Positions 30,513 to 39,734 are shown, counted from the stretch's first letter. The stretch: 64,000 nt of DNA from Lachnospiraceae bacterium V9D3004 (GCA_000621985.1 JHWW01000008.1:62001-126000), one strand, 5' to 3'. Numbers and translations are program-made. The notes: generated from the letters alone by a model not told the origin.

Positions 30513-32003
30513 ATGGGATATTCATGGAAGAGAGCAGCAGGAGTACTTATGCCGATAAGCAGTCTTTTTTCACCATACGGTATCGGAACTCTCGGTGATG
30601 CAGCATATGATTTTGCGGAATGGCTTGTCAGAGCAGGTCAGACCTACTGGCAGGTACTTCCTGTCGGACCTACCGGACTCGGTGACAGTCCGTACCAGTC
30701 ATTCTCTGCATTTGCGGGTAATCCGTATTTTATTGACCTCGACACTCTTATAAAAGAAGGATTGATCGAAAAAAAAGATGTGAAAGGCATCAAATGGGGG
30801 ATCACAGATGATGCGACTGATTACGGACTTATATATATGAACCGCTTCAAGGTCCTCAAGAAAGCTTATTCTTCAAGCAGTCATAAGAATACTTCAAAAT
30901 ATACAAAATTCTGTAAAGAACAGGCATTCTGGCTTGAAGATTATGCATTATTCATGGCGTTAAAGGAACATTTTGACAACAGATCGTGGCTGGACTGGGA
31001 TAAGGATATAAGATTCCGCGAAAAAGCCGCGATCGACAGATATAAGAAGCTTCTGAAAGATGATATTGATTTTTGGAAGTTCTGTCAGTACAAATTCTAC
31101 GAACAATGGCGTGCCCTTAAAAAATACGTTAACGGTCTCGGAATCAGTATAATAGGTGATATCCCGCTTTATATGTCGCTTGATTCGGCAGATGTGTGGG
31201 CAAACAACCATCTGTTCAAAATGAACGAAGAGCGCAGACCGACACACGTAGCGGGAGTTCCTCCGGATTGCTTCTCGGAAGACGGCCAGCTCTGGGGTAA
31301 TCCGATATATGACTGGGAGAAGATGAAAGAAGAAGATTACGGCTGGTGGAGACGCAGAATAGAAGCATGCGAGCAATTGTATGACATAATAAGAATAGAT
31401 CATTTTATCGGTATTGTGAGGTATTATGAAATCCGTGCAGGCAGGAAGGATGCAAAGATCGGAAGATGGCGTAAAGGTCCCGGAGCAGAGCTTACGAATC
31501 TCATTCAGGAGATCTCAAAGGATTCCGGAATCATAGCAGAGGATCTTGGTGTTATCGTTCCCAAGGTAAGGAAACTTATCGACAGAATGGGCTGGCCCGG
31601 AATGAAGATACTTGAATTTGCATTTGACGGTAATGCAGATAATGAATATCTGCCTCATAATTACAGCTGCAGCAATTATGTACTCTATGGCGGAACCCAT
31701 GACAATGATACGATAAGAGGATATGTCGATAAGCTTTCCGATAAGGAGTTAAAGCAGATATATGCTTACCTTAATGTCACATCGGTTGAAGATATTCCGT
31801 CTGCAATGATAAGGTGCGGATATGCAAGTACCGCCACAACAGCGATCTTCCAGATGCAGGATATACTGGGACTCGGTACCAACGCCAGAATGAATGAACC
31901 TGCCACAGTGGGACGCAACTGGAGATGGCGACTAACAAAAGAACAGTTCAAACAGGCAGATGCCAGATGGCTTAAGAAACTTGCCGCAACATATGGAAGA
32001 TAG
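30513..32003 (+). CDS. malQ: 4-alpha-glucanotransferase (amylomaltase)
   Basis: The 496-aa GH77 enzyme has the family start (RAAGVLMPISSLFSPYGIGTLG), WQVLPVGPTGLGDSPYQS, and the catalytic residues: the Asp in IIRIDHFIGIVRYYEI, the Glu in GIIAEDLG and the Asp in GGTHDNDT. It transfers maltosyl units between alpha-1,4-glucans and works in glycogen or maltodextrin use. It lies 23 bp after fliS, so it is probably on the flagellin transcript, which is an unusual pairing. An intrinsic terminator follows. Confidence 0.95.
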   Translation: MGYSWKRAAGVLMPISSLFSPYGIGTLGDAAYDFAEWLVRAGQTYWQVLPVGPTGLGDSPYQSFSAFAGNPYFIDLDTLIKEGLIEKKDVKGIKWGITDDATDYGLIYMNRFKVLKKAYSSSSHKNTSKYTKFCKEQAFWLEDYALFMALKEHFDNRSWLDWDKDIRFREKAAIDRYKKLLKDDIDFWKFCQYKFYEQWRALKKYVNGLGISIIGDIPLYMSLDSADVWANNHLFKMNEERRPTHVAGVPPDCFSEDGQLWGNPIYDWEKMKEEDYGWWRRRIEACEQLYDIIRIDHFIGIVRYYEIRAGRKDAKIGRWRKGPGAELTNLIQEISKDSGIIAEDLGVIVPKVRKLIDRMGWPGMKILEFAFDGNADNEYLPHNYSCSNYVLYGGTHDNDTIRGYVDKLSDKELKQIYAYLNVTSVEDIPSAMIRCGYASTATTAIFQMQDILGLGTNARMNEPATVGRNWRWRLTKEQFKQADARWLKKLAATYGR

Positions 32004-32060
32004 AAGACATAATTATTACAATTTTTCAACACATAATATACACAATTTATCGTTAAACTT

Positions 32061-32098
32061 AAACCATTCAGACTTGGAGCGCTGAATGGTTTTTTTTT
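32061..32098 (+). terminator. Intrinsic terminator after malQ
   Basis: AAACCATTCAG (32061-32071) pairs perfectly with CTGAATGGTTT (32082-32092), and eight or more T residues follow. Confidence 0.9.
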
Positions 32099-32135
32099 AG
32101 GGCAACATGTGAAAGGAATGAAGGGGGGGATCACC

Positions 32136-34733
32136 ATGAAGAAGAATATAAGATCATTAATGAGTGGAATGCTGATGCTGAGTATGGTTGTATTCTACAC
32201 ACCTGTTACCGCGGGGGCAGCTGATGTGACAGAATCAGCCGGTCATACGGATATACTCGGGTACACGGAAACTCTCATTAACAATACAACATATACGGAA
32301 GGCACTTCGGTTAAGGACACATATCCGGATGCGGTATATCTTACATTCTCGGATGGCGGGATCACTTCCGAAGGAGGAACTTCAGGTTGTACAATAAATG
32401 GGACAGCACTCGAGATTACCTCCGATGGTACATATGTTGTAAGCGGTGAATGTTCAAACGGAAGTATAGAGATCAAAAAGGAACTTAAAGTGACGCTTGT
32501 ACTTAACGGTCTTACCCTTACCGAACCCGATGAGGGAAGCTGTCCTATATGGAGCAAGTCAGACAGTACGCTTAATCTTGTTGTGGCAGAAGGCACAACG
32601 AATACTCTTACCGACGCATCACATGACGGCAATAAACCCAAGTCATGTATCAATGCGGGCGGCGATCTTAACATCTCGGGAAGCGGGACTTTGACCGTTA
32701 ACGGTAATAATAAGAACGGTGTCAAAGCTGACGGAAGTATCACAGGCAGTGACGCAACTATTATTATCAAGACGGTAGGAAACGGTTTGGCGGCAGATAA
32801 CAAACTTACCATAACAAGCGGTACATACAAGATCACCGATGGAAATGATGGTATCAAAGCAGAGCCTGAGACAACCGATAATTCGGAGGATGGCTATATC
32901 GAGATAAAAGGCGGAACATTTGAGATAGATTCATCAGAAGACGGCATTCAGGCAGAGGCTAACGTGACCATAACAGGCGGCACATTTAATATCAAGACCG
33001 GCGGCGGTCACACAAAGACAATATCTTCGTCGGATAAGACAAGTTATAAAGCTGTCAAGGCTGCAAAATATATCACGGTATACGACGGTGATTTCACGAT
33101 CGATTCCGCAGATGATGCTTTCCATTCGGATGAGTACGTATATCTTATAGGCGGAACATACAACATATCAACCGGTGATGACGGCGCACATGCCAATACT
33201 TCTCTTATTGTAGGAGAGGAAAACGGCAAAGATTCGGATCTTGTGATCAATATAAATGATGCGTATGAAGGACTTGAAGCCGGAACGGTGTATATCTATT
33301 CGGGATATGTTAAAATATCGGCTTCCGATGATGGAATTAACGCAGCAGGCGGTTCTGACGGATCCAACAACGAAGGACCGGGAGGCTTTAATCCGGGCGG
33401 CGGAGGCGGTTTCGGCCCCGGAGGCGGAAGACCGGGAATGAATGGCGGTGGAACCAATCCATCCCAGTCATCATCGGATTATTCGATAAATGTATCCGGC
33501 GGAACGATATATCTGGATGTTGAAGGCGATGGTTATGACAGTAACGGTGATATCAACATATCGGGCGGCACCAATATAATCTGGGGCGCTGCATCGAACG
33601 GAAGAACTGCGGATAACTCGGCTCTTGACTGGGGCGACTGGGGAAGTTCCTGTACGATAAGCGGAGGAACGGTATTTGCGGCAGGTTCAAGAGTGATGGC
33701 AGAGGCACCTTCTACATCCGGCTCCTGCAAATGCATCACGATATCCGGAACAACGAGAAATAAGGGCGAAGCCATCAATATAGTAGACGGAAGCGGCAAT
33801 GCGCTGTTCTCAACATACGCGGTCAAAGCGATAAACCATGTAATATATGCATCTACTGCTCTTACAACGTCAAACGGTTCATTGTCTAATGTAACCGACG
33901 AACTTCTTCTTGAGGACGGAGCAGTGAAGCCGGACAGTTCGTCAGGGAACTCTTCTGAAGGAACGGACAGTGGTGGAGATAACATAAACGATGATAATAA
34001 CAATAACACCGAAGGTAATGACACTGATAATAACGGTACGGGAACAAATGATGGTAAAGATGGTAACGGCAGCGGTAACACAGGTAACAGTAACGGCGGC
34101 AACGGTAGTAGTAATGTCGGTAATAGCGGTAACGTAGGCGACGGTAGCAGTAATGCCGGCAATGGTAACGCAGGCAGCAGTGATTCCGGTGCGGCAGTTG
34201 TTTCGGGAAGCACGTCGAATACTTCAGCAGGGACAGGTAATTCAACTTCCGGCAATACCGGTACAGGAAACACGACAGGAAGCACCGCAGATACGTCGGC
34301 TGCTTCGGATTCCTCCGATACAAAAACCGTGACGGTAAAAGGTGTTACGTATACTGTATCCGGAAAAACAGCTGTCATAAGCAAGGCAAAAAAGAGTGTT
34401 AAGAATGTAACGATACCAAAATCCATAACCATTGACGGCGTAAGATATAAAGTAACCGGGATAAAAAACAATGCATTTGCCGGTTGTAAGAAACTTGAAT
34501 CCGTAATAATCGGTGCAAATGTAAAGTCAGTCGGAAAGAATGCCTTTAAAGGATGTAAGGCACTGAAGAAAATTGTGTTCAAGGGAAGCAAAGTTCCGGA
34601 TATAGGAACCAATGCATTCAAGGATATAAATAAGAACGCAGTATTTACAGTCAATCAAAAGGCAAAAACCGGATATAAGAAGAAATTGTTCAAGAATTCA
34701 GCAGGTTACACAAAGACTTGGAAAATTAAGTAA
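32136..34733 (+). CDS. Secreted Cthe_2159-like beta-helix protein with C-terminal leucine-rich repeats
   Basis: A signal peptide spans about residues 1-30 (LMSGMLMLSMVVFYTPV then Ala-rich). About residues 35-600 carry repeated GGT(F/Y)xI and DDGIxAE turns (TITSGTYKITDGNDGIKAE, then SEDGIQAEANVTITGGTF), matching the calcium-dependent beta-helix of Cthe_2159, which binds cellulose or pectin. A Gly-rich insert lies near residue 420 and a long Asn/Gly/Ser linker about 605-725. The last 130 residues are BspA-type repeats (AFAGCKKLESVIIG, AFKGCKALKKIVF). It is probably a plant-polysaccharide-binding surface protein. I start at the ATG behind AAGGGGGGGATCACC, not at an earlier one without a ribosome site. 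Confidence 0.75.
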   Translation: MKKNIRSLMSGMLMLSMVVFYTPVTAGAADVTESAGHTDILGYTETLINNTTYTEGTSVKDTYPDAVYLTFSDGGITSEGGTSGCTINGTALEITSDGTYVVSGECSNGSIEIKKELKVTLVLNGLTLTEPDEGSCPIWSKSDSTLNLVVAEGTTNTLTDASHDGNKPKSCINAGGDLNISGSGTLTVNGNNKNGVKADGSITGSDATIIIKTVGNGLAADNKLTITSGTYKITDGNDGIKAEPETTDNSEDGYIEIKGGTFEIDSSEDGIQAEANVTITGGTFNIKTGGGHTKTISSSDKTSYKAVKAAKYITVYDGDFTIDSADDAFHSDEYVYLIGGTYNISTGDDGAHANTSLIVGEENGKDSDLVININDAYEGLEAGTVYIYSGYVKISASDDGINAAGGSDGSNNEGPGGFNPGGGGGFGPGGGRPGMNGGGTNPSQSSSDYSINVSGGTIYLDVEGDGYDSNGDINISGGTNIIWGAASNGRTADNSALDWGDWGSSCTISGGTVFAAGSRVMAEAPSTSGSCKCITISGTTRNKGEAINIVDGSGNALFSTYAVKAINHVIYASTALTTSNGSLSNVTDELLLEDGAVKPDSSSGNSSEGTDSGGDNINDDNNNNTEGNDTDNNGTGTNDGKDGNGSGNTGNSNGGNGSSNVGNSGNVGDGSSNAGNGNAGSSDSGAAVVSGSTSNTSAGTGNSTSGNTGTGNTTGSTADTSAASDSSDTKTVTVKGVTYTVSGKTAVISKAKKSVKNVTIPKSITIDGVRYKVTGIKNNAFAGCKKLESVIIGANVKSVGKNAFKGCKALKKIVFKGSKVPDIGTNAFKDINKNAVFTVNQKAKTGYKKKLFKNSAGYTKTWKIK

Positions 34734-34744
34734 GAAATTTTAAA

Positions 34745-34807
34745 AAGTGTTGTGCAAAATGTACAAAAAACTATATGAAAGTTTGTGTATATTTTTGTAC
34801 AACACTT
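34745..34807. repeat. Long inverted repeat abutting the Tad promoter
   Basis: AAGTGTTGTGCAAAA (34745-34759) pairs with TTTTGTACAACACTT (34793-34807) with a single mismatch. Inner complementary stretches (ACAAA and TTTGT) allow a longer hairpin. It lies 11 bp after the stop of the preceding gene and ends 1 bp before the -35 box of the Tad promoter. It could be a terminator without a clean T tract, or an operator or protein-binding site for that promoter. Confidence 0.6.
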
Positions 34808-35387
34808 ATTGACTTTTATGGGGATTTGTGATATTATTGTCTTACACAACAAGCAGAAAGGAAGTGAGTATATATTTATCAGATGTTGTCTGACCGGGAT
34901 CCTGGTTATGGCAGCATTGGGGGATTGTACCGGACGTATTGTAAATAACTGGATAATAATAACCGGCTGGTGCGAGGGCTTATTATTTTCATTATATTAC
35001 AGAGGACCGTCAGGTATGTTAATATGGTTAACAAGTGTAGTCATTACCATTGCAGCATTATTCATATTATTCAGGTTAAAGATGCTCGGAGCGGGAGATA
35101 TCAAGCTCCTGTCAGTGATCAGTGGGTTTATGGGAATTAATGTCGCTTTAAGAAGTTTTATTGCGGCGGTAATAGTCGGTAGTATTCTATCAATTATCAA
35201 ATGTATCCGTTACGGATATCTGATCGATCGTTTGTCTTATTTCAGGCAATATATCTCAGAATTAATTATGACCGGAGATCTTAAACCTTATTATGTGAAA
35301 AGCAGAGATGGTGATACGGTTGTTATCCCCTTCAGTGCAGCGATAACTGTAGGATTTCAGGTGGTTGATGTATTTTGGAGAGGTTAG
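34785..35387 (+). CDS. Type IV prepilin peptidase (TadV/A24 family), start uncertain
   Basis: This is a membrane aspartic peptidase. The two catalytic Asp are in MAALGDCTGRIVNNW and the GxGD motif KMLGAGDIKLL, with about five hydrophobic segments around them. It removes the leader of Flp-type prepilins. The coordinates give the longest ATG frame, but the promoter lies inside it. The only good ribosome site (AAAGGAAG, 34857-34864) is followed in frame by ATA at 34872, where a family-sized protein would begin. Either a non-standard start is used or an ATG has mutated. The 3' end overlaps the longest frame of the next gene, but the preferred next start is 33 bp away. Confidence 0.75.
   Translation: MYIFVQHLLTFMGICDIIVLHNKQKGSEYIFIRCCLTGILVMAALGDCTGRIVNNWIIITGWCEGLLFSLYYRGPSGMLIWLTSVVITIAALFILFRLKMLGAGDIKLLSVISGFMGINVALRSFIAAVIVGSILSIIKCIRYGYLIDRLSYFRQYISELIMTGDLKPYYVKSRDGDTVVIPFSAAITVGFQVVDVFWRG
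34809..34837 (+). promoter_or_regulatory. Sigma-70 promoter of the Tad pilus operon
   Basis: TTGACT (34809-34814) and TATTAT (34832-34837) are separated by 17 bp, with TG one base before the -10 box. Transcription would start near 34844, placing the transcript start downstream of the two upstream ATG codons of the prepilin peptidase frame. Confidence 0.7.
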
Positions 35388-35419
35388 TTATAACTAACCT
35401 ACTTGAACGAGGAGGTTCT

Positions 35420-36370
35420 ATGGGAAGAGGGAAAATAGCGTTATTTACGCAGGATGAAAGGTATGCGGGTGCATTTTCGGAATTCTGCGGGAAGAATGAG
35501 AGGGAAAGGATCACTGTAAAAACCTATACCAATATTGAGAGTCTTGAGAACTGTCTGGCGAATGAGCGCATAGATCTGCTTCTTACTGAATTGACACCGG
35601 CGGAACTGGGGATAAATGTGTCTGCGGAGCATGTTGTTTTGTTGACGGAAGACCGTTATATCGATAATGATGATTATCCCGTTATATATAAGTTTCAGCG
35701 AATGGACGGGATATTGAAAGAGATGTACAGAGAGTTATCTGATGATTCAAGACTGGCAGATCGTAATATTAAAGCAGGAAACCGTGAACCTGATATTATA
35801 GGTTGTTATTCTCCCTGTTATGAAGAAGCAAGAGAGCAGTATGCAAGAGTTCTTGCAGAGAGAAAAGGAAAAGAAGGCAGGACATTATTTTTCAATTTTG
35901 CAATGTTCACAGCTTTCGATAACGAGGGTGAAGAAGGCTTAAGCGAACTACTGTATTATGTCAGCGGTGATGACGGGGCGTTGGGTTATAAGCTTCCTAC
36001 ACTGGTCAAGTATATATCGGGCTACGAGTCTGTGCCGGGAGTGAAGAATTATCTGGACCTGTGTGATCTTGACAGCAGTGTTGTGAAGAAGCTTTTTGAC
36101 AGGCTTAAGGGTTTGTCGGAATATAAGACGATCATTGTTGATATCGGTCTGGTCGGAGATATAGCCGAAAGTATCATGGATTATTGCAGAGAGTTATATA
36201 TGCCTTTGCCTGTTGATGCCGATAACAGGCGGGTCGACCATATGAGAGCAGATTATATCAACGGTCTTGGGGAAGGCACCATGGGAAGGATCAGGGAATG
36301 CAGACTTCCCGGATGGTGGCGTGACAGACCTGAGCGAAGAATCAAGTGGGTAAGTGAACAATATGCTTAG
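35420..36370 (+). CDS. TadZ/CpaE-like pilus assembly protein
   Basis: The protein is 316 aa from the ATG after GAGGAGGTTCT. The first ~110 residues look like a degenerate receiver domain (GKIALFTQDERYAGAF). The rest resembles a MinD/ParA-like fold lacking a clear Walker A (TLFFNFAMFTAF in its place, then YKTIIVDIGLVGD). TadZ/CpaE proteins place the Tad machine at its site in the cell. The assignment rests mainly on position, directly before the TadA ATPase gene, with the two overlapping slightly. An in-frame start at 35375 overlapping the previous gene lacks the better ribosome site. Confidence 0.6.
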   Translation: MGRGKIALFTQDERYAGAFSEFCGKNERERITVKTYTNIESLENCLANERIDLLLTELTPAELGINVSAEHVVLLTEDRYIDNDDYPVIYKFQRMDGILKEMYRELSDDSRLADRNIKAGNREPDIIGCYSPCYEEAREQYARVLAERKGKEGRTLFFNFAMFTAFDNEGEEGLSELLYYVSGDDGALGYKLPTLVKYISGYESVPGVKNYLDLCDLDSSVVKKLFDRLKGLSEYKTIIVDIGLVGDIAESIMDYCRELYMPLPVDADNRRVDHMRADYINGLGEGTMGRIRECRLPGWWRDRPERRIKWVSEQYA

Positions 36371-37514
36371 CAGTGATATCAAAGAAAGAATAAGGAATGC
36401 ACTTCTTGAAGAAAATGAATTCGGCGAGATCTGTGACGACAGGGAGATATTGAATTCCATCGACAGACACATAGCGGCGCTTCCGGGTTATATTCCGGTT
36501 AATGAGAAGATAAAGCTCAAGAATGATATATATAATTCTCTGAGAAAGTTTGACATATTGTCTGATCTTCTTGAAGATGACTCAATAAACGATATTATGA
36601 TCAACGGTGCAGGTAATATATTCGTTGAACGCGGCGGTTTTATGGAGAGATATTCCGGGTCGTTTGAAAGCAGCAGAAAGCTTGAAGACATCGTGCAGAC
36701 CATTGTTGCCGGACATAACAGAATAGTGAATGAGTCAAGTCCCATAGTGGATGTAAGATTGCAGGACGGATCCAGGGTTAACATAATTCTTCCGCCGATC
36801 GCGATAGAAGGACCGGTTGTCACCATAAGGAAATTTCCAAAGATGGATTTTACGATGGAAAAATATATAAGGCTCGGTACTATTACGAGGGAAGCGGCAG
36901 AATATATGAAGTGGCTTGTAGTTAACAAATACAGCGTTCTTGTATCGGGCGGTACGGGATCCGGAAAAACAACATTTCTTAATGTGCTGTCTAATTATAT
37001 TCCATCAGATGAGAGAGTTATAACCATAGAAGATTCTGCGGAACTCAGACTTCAGAATGTTGATAATCTTGTGAGACTTGAGACAAGGAATGCCAATATC
37101 GAAGGAGATAATGAGATTGATATCAGAAGTCTTATAAAGGCGAGTCTTAGAATGAGGCCTGACAGGATAATCGTAGGTGAAGTAAGAGGCAGGGAAGCTG
37201 TTGATATGCTTCAGGCTATGAATACAGGTCATAGGGGTAGTTTGTCAACGTGTCATGCGAATTCGGCAGCTGATATGATCACAAGACTCGAAACACTTGT
37301 ATTGATTGAGAATGCGATATCCCTACAGGCGGTGAGAAGACAGATAAGCGCGGCGATAGATGTGATAATCCACCTTGACAGGATGCCTGATAAGTCAAGA
37401 AAAGTTAAGGAGATCGTTCGGGTTACGGGTGATGAAAGCGATATAATTCTGGAACCGTTATTTGTGCTCGGAGAAGATGGTATTTTGAAAAAAGTATCAG
37501 ACAGTGTTGATTGA
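36363..37514 (+). CDS. tadA: Tad pilus secretion ATPase TadA/CpaF
   Basis: This is a type II/IV secretion ATPase. It has an N-terminal domain with INDIMINGAGNIFVERGG, Walker A VSGGTGSGKTT (about residues 195-205), an Asp box near RVITIEDSAELRL, Walker B RPDRIIVGEVRGREAVD and a His box TGHRGSLSTCHANS. It powers Flp pilus assembly. A GTG at 36354 is possible, but I prefer the ATG at 36363, 8 bp after GGGTAAG. It overlaps the upstream gene and is followed by the platform gene with a 4-bp overlap, indicating a single operon. Confidence 0.93.
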   Translation: MLSSDIKERIRNALLEENEFGEICDDREILNSIDRHIAALPGYIPVNEKIKLKNDIYNSLRKFDILSDLLEDDSINDIMINGAGNIFVERGGFMERYSGSFESSRKLEDIVQTIVAGHNRIVNESSPIVDVRLQDGSRVNIILPPIAIEGPVVTIRKFPKMDFTMEKYIRLGTITREAAEYMKWLVVNKYSVLVSGGTGSGKTTFLNVLSNYIPSDERVITIEDSAELRLQNVDNLVRLETRNANIEGDNEIDIRSLIKASLRMRPDRIIVGEVRGREAVDMLQAMNTGHRGSLSTCHANSAADMITRLETLVLIENAISLQAVRRQISAAIDVIIHLDRMPDKSRKVKEIVRVTGDESDIILEPLFVLGEDGILKKVSDSVD

Positions 37515-39109
37515 AGGCGGTGATGCTTATCAGTAAAAAGAGTAAATCATCTTATAATGTATTCAGACCGAAAAAAAACGATATCTTAAAGATTGCGATA
37601 TTGTCTTTGCTGATCGATATGATCATCCTATATCTGTTCTATAAAAATATTATAATATGTATAATAACATATCCTCTGTGTTTTCTGTTTGTATTCAGGG
37701 CGTACGGCAAAAGTAAGGTAGCGAAGAGAAAGAGAATATTCGAAGGAGAATTCGAAGAGTTCTTAAGTTGTATATCATCACTTCTTGCGACGGGTTATTC
37801 ACTCGAGAATACAATTCACGAATCAGTAAAAGAGATGGGATTATTATATGAAAAAGACACGGATATAATGCGTGAGATCGCAAAGATGAGACATGGTCTT
37901 AAGATGAATATTCCGGTTGAGAAGTTATTCAAAGACATGGCAATTGAAGCGGATATTGACGACATTACAACGTTTGCCGAGATGGCAGCTATAACAAAAA
38001 GAAGCGGTGGAGATCTGATATCTATAGTTAAACAGACTTTGGAAGTGATCCATGGAAAAAGAGAAGTGTACAATGAGATCAACACAATGATAGCCGCAAA
38101 AAAATTCGAGAACAGGATATTGAATCTTATGCCTGTGATAATGCTTGTTTTTTTGTCTGTATTTTCGGTGGGATATCTGGACGTTCTGTATAATAATCCG
38201 GCAGGAATCGGTGTGATGACTATCGGACTTGCGATATATGCAGGGTCATGGGTGATCGGTAGCAGAATAATGAATATTGATTCTTACTCATCCCGTATAA
38301 AAGAAAAAAAGATCAGAGACGGAAAGAAAGATTATTCCGGAGATATTAAAGAAGACAGAATATACAGGCTGTTTAAAAAGTTTGGCTTCAAAGAAAAAAT
38401 CGATGTTTTATTTCATGATCTCGGAAGAATATATCCTTCGGAAAAAACCAGGATCATCAGTCTTATATGGTGGAAAGATGTATGCAAAAACACATTGACG
38501 GGATCTGCCGCGGGAATGCTGATAATAATATTATGTGCTGTATTTAACAGTGAAAATCTGCCTTATATTATCATGGTTTCTTTAGTAATATCATTCGGTA
38601 TTCCTTACTATTACGTAGGTAACATTAAAAAGCAGATCAAAAAAAGAGATGAGCAGATGATAATGGATTATCCGGACTGTATTAACAGATTCATATTGCT
38701 TCTTGGAACCGGGATCAATATGAGAAGCGCATGGGAAAGAATTTGTGCCGATTACAGAAAAAAAAGAAGCAGGGGCGGAGGGATTCATTATGTGTATGAA
38801 GAGATGTTATATTCCGCAGCAGAGATGAAAAACGGTATCCCCGAAGCAGAAGCATATGAAAGATTCGGAAGAAGGATAAAGTTGCTGCCATACATGAAAC
38901 TCAGTGCAATGCTGGGGCAGAATCTCAAAAAAGGAAACAGGAGAATGATAGAACAGCTTCATCTGACGTCAATAGATGCACTGGTTCACAGGCGTGAGAC
39001 CATGAAAAGACTCGGAGAAGAAGCTTCATCAAAACTCCTTTTGCCGATGATGCTGCAATTTATTCTGATATTGCTGATCGTAATGTATCCGGCGATCCGA
39101 ACGTTGTAA
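37511..39109 (+). CDS. Fused TadB-TadC inner-membrane platform protein
   Basis: The 532-aa protein holds two type II secretion F-like domains. The first is about residues 85-225 (EGEFEEFLSCISSLLATGYS, then FAEMAAITKRSGGDLISI). The second is about 385-525 (MIMDYPDCINRFILLLGTG, then MKLSAMLGQNLKKGNRRMIE). Each is flanked by hydrophobic segments. TadB and TadC are normally separate and together form the platform for pilin extraction. Here one chain has both. The listed start is TTG overlapping the tadA stop. An ATG at 37523 is also possible, although AAGGCGG lies very close to it. Confidence 0.82.
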   Translation: MKAVMLISKKSKSSYNVFRPKKNDILKIAILSLLIDMIILYLFYKNIIICIITYPLCFLFVFRAYGKSKVAKRKRIFEGEFEEFLSCISSLLATGYSLENTIHESVKEMGLLYEKDTDIMREIAKMRHGLKMNIPVEKLFKDMAIEADIDDITTFAEMAAITKRSGGDLISIVKQTLEVIHGKREVYNEINTMIAAKKFENRILNLMPVIMLVFLSVFSVGYLDVLYNNPAGIGVMTIGLAIYAGSWVIGSRIMNIDSYSSRIKEKKIRDGKKDYSGDIKEDRIYRLFKKFGFKEKIDVLFHDLGRIYPSEKTRIISLIWWKDVCKNTLTGSAAGMLIIILCAVFNSENLPYIIMVSLVISFGIPYYYVGNIKKQIKKRDEQMIMDYPDCINRFILLLGTGINMRSAWERICADYRKKRSRGGGIHYVYEEMLYSAAEMKNGIPEAEAYERFGRRIKLLPYMKLSAMLGQNLKKGNRRMIEQLHLTSIDALVHRRETMKRLGEEASSKLLLPMMLQFILILLIVMYPAIRTL

Positions 39110-39216
39110 AATTAAGATTTTCTTATGAATTCCAAACGTTTCCATGGGGTTTAAAAGTTACAGTTTGAAAAAAGGATATAAAAACAAGAAAAGACAACAT
39201 ACAGGAGGGTGAAAAA

Positions 39217-39330
39217 ATGTCAGAGAAAAATAAAATTTTAAAAGAATTCTGGAGTGAAGAATCCGGAATAGGAGTGGTTGAGATAATACTTATTTTGGTC
39301 AAGAAGTACTTTATCTCTTATTCATTATAG
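39217..39330 (+). pseudogene. 5' part of the flp (type IVb pilin) gene, interrupted
   Basis: ATG follows AGGAGGGTGAAAAA. The first 28 codons encode a Flp1-type prepilin start: a short basic leader, EESGIG around the cleavage site, then VVEIILILV, the beginning of the hydrophobic helix. At 39299 the frame passes into mobile-element DNA and stops after nine foreign codons (37 aa total). The missing 33 codons lie 18 kb away at 57365. Such a product has only part of its transmembrane helix and should not assemble. Confidence 0.9.
39292..39299. repeat. Left attachment core (attL octamer)
   Basis: ATTTTGGT matches the octamer at the right junction. It encodes part of the pilin helix (I-L-V). The decamer TAGAATCTGT appears 28 bp inside this end (39328-39337) and 45 bp inside the right end (57301-57310), both in the same orientation, a candidate recombinase arm site. 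Confidence 0.8.
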
Positions 39331-39416
39331 AATCTGTAGAAAGAATATATCTATATGTCTGTATCATATCCATCCTATCAATCAATATATCAGTATCAAT
39401 AAGAAGGGGGTCTTTA

Positions 39417-39734
39417 ATGTTTACCTATAAAGAGTTACATCTCATTGATAAAGGTTATTTCAAGGTACTTAGGTATCCTGTAGAGGATAACTTCATTGAG
39501 TTTCAAAGTAAAAATACAAAGGATTCATGGATCATTCAAAAGAGGAATCCTGCTTATTCAGAATATCCCATCATCCTATATCATAAACATCCAGGTCAGA
39601 AATACTATCATAGGCATTGGCAGTGTTACAACGTATCACAATGCATCAGATCCATTAAATCCCATGATGAATATTCCCTTTTAAGGAAGTGGAATGAACG
39701 TTTTATTAGACGTCCTAAATATAAGTGTGTGTAG
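39417..39734 (+). CDS. Small orphan protein at element left end (105 aa)
   Basis: ATG follows AAGAAGGGGGTCTTTA, a good ribosome site. The product is basic and aromatic-rich (HKHPGQKYYHRHWQCYN, then FIRRPKYKCV) without membrane segments or a known motif. It runs opposite to the recombinase operon, converging with the ParR-like gene, and lies about 120 bp inside the left end. I do not recognise it. Position suggests a gene belonging to the element, perhaps DNA-binding given its charge. Confidence 0.5.
   Translation: MFTYKELHLIDKGYFKVLRYPVEDNFIEFQSKNTKDSWIIQKRNPAYSEYPIILYHKHPGQKYYHRHWQCYNVSQCIRSIKSHDEYSLLRKWNERFIRRPKYKCV

Noticed and set aside
33533-34654. 373-codon minus-strand frame opposite the Asn/Gly-rich linker
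   Set aside because: Leu/Pro/Val repeats are the reverse reading of Gly/Asn/Ser codons. No ribosome site and no family likeness.
39496-39684. 62-codon frame overlapping the small left-end orphan in another frame
   Set aside because: The 105-codon frame has a clear ribosome site (GGGGG before ATG) and this one does not.
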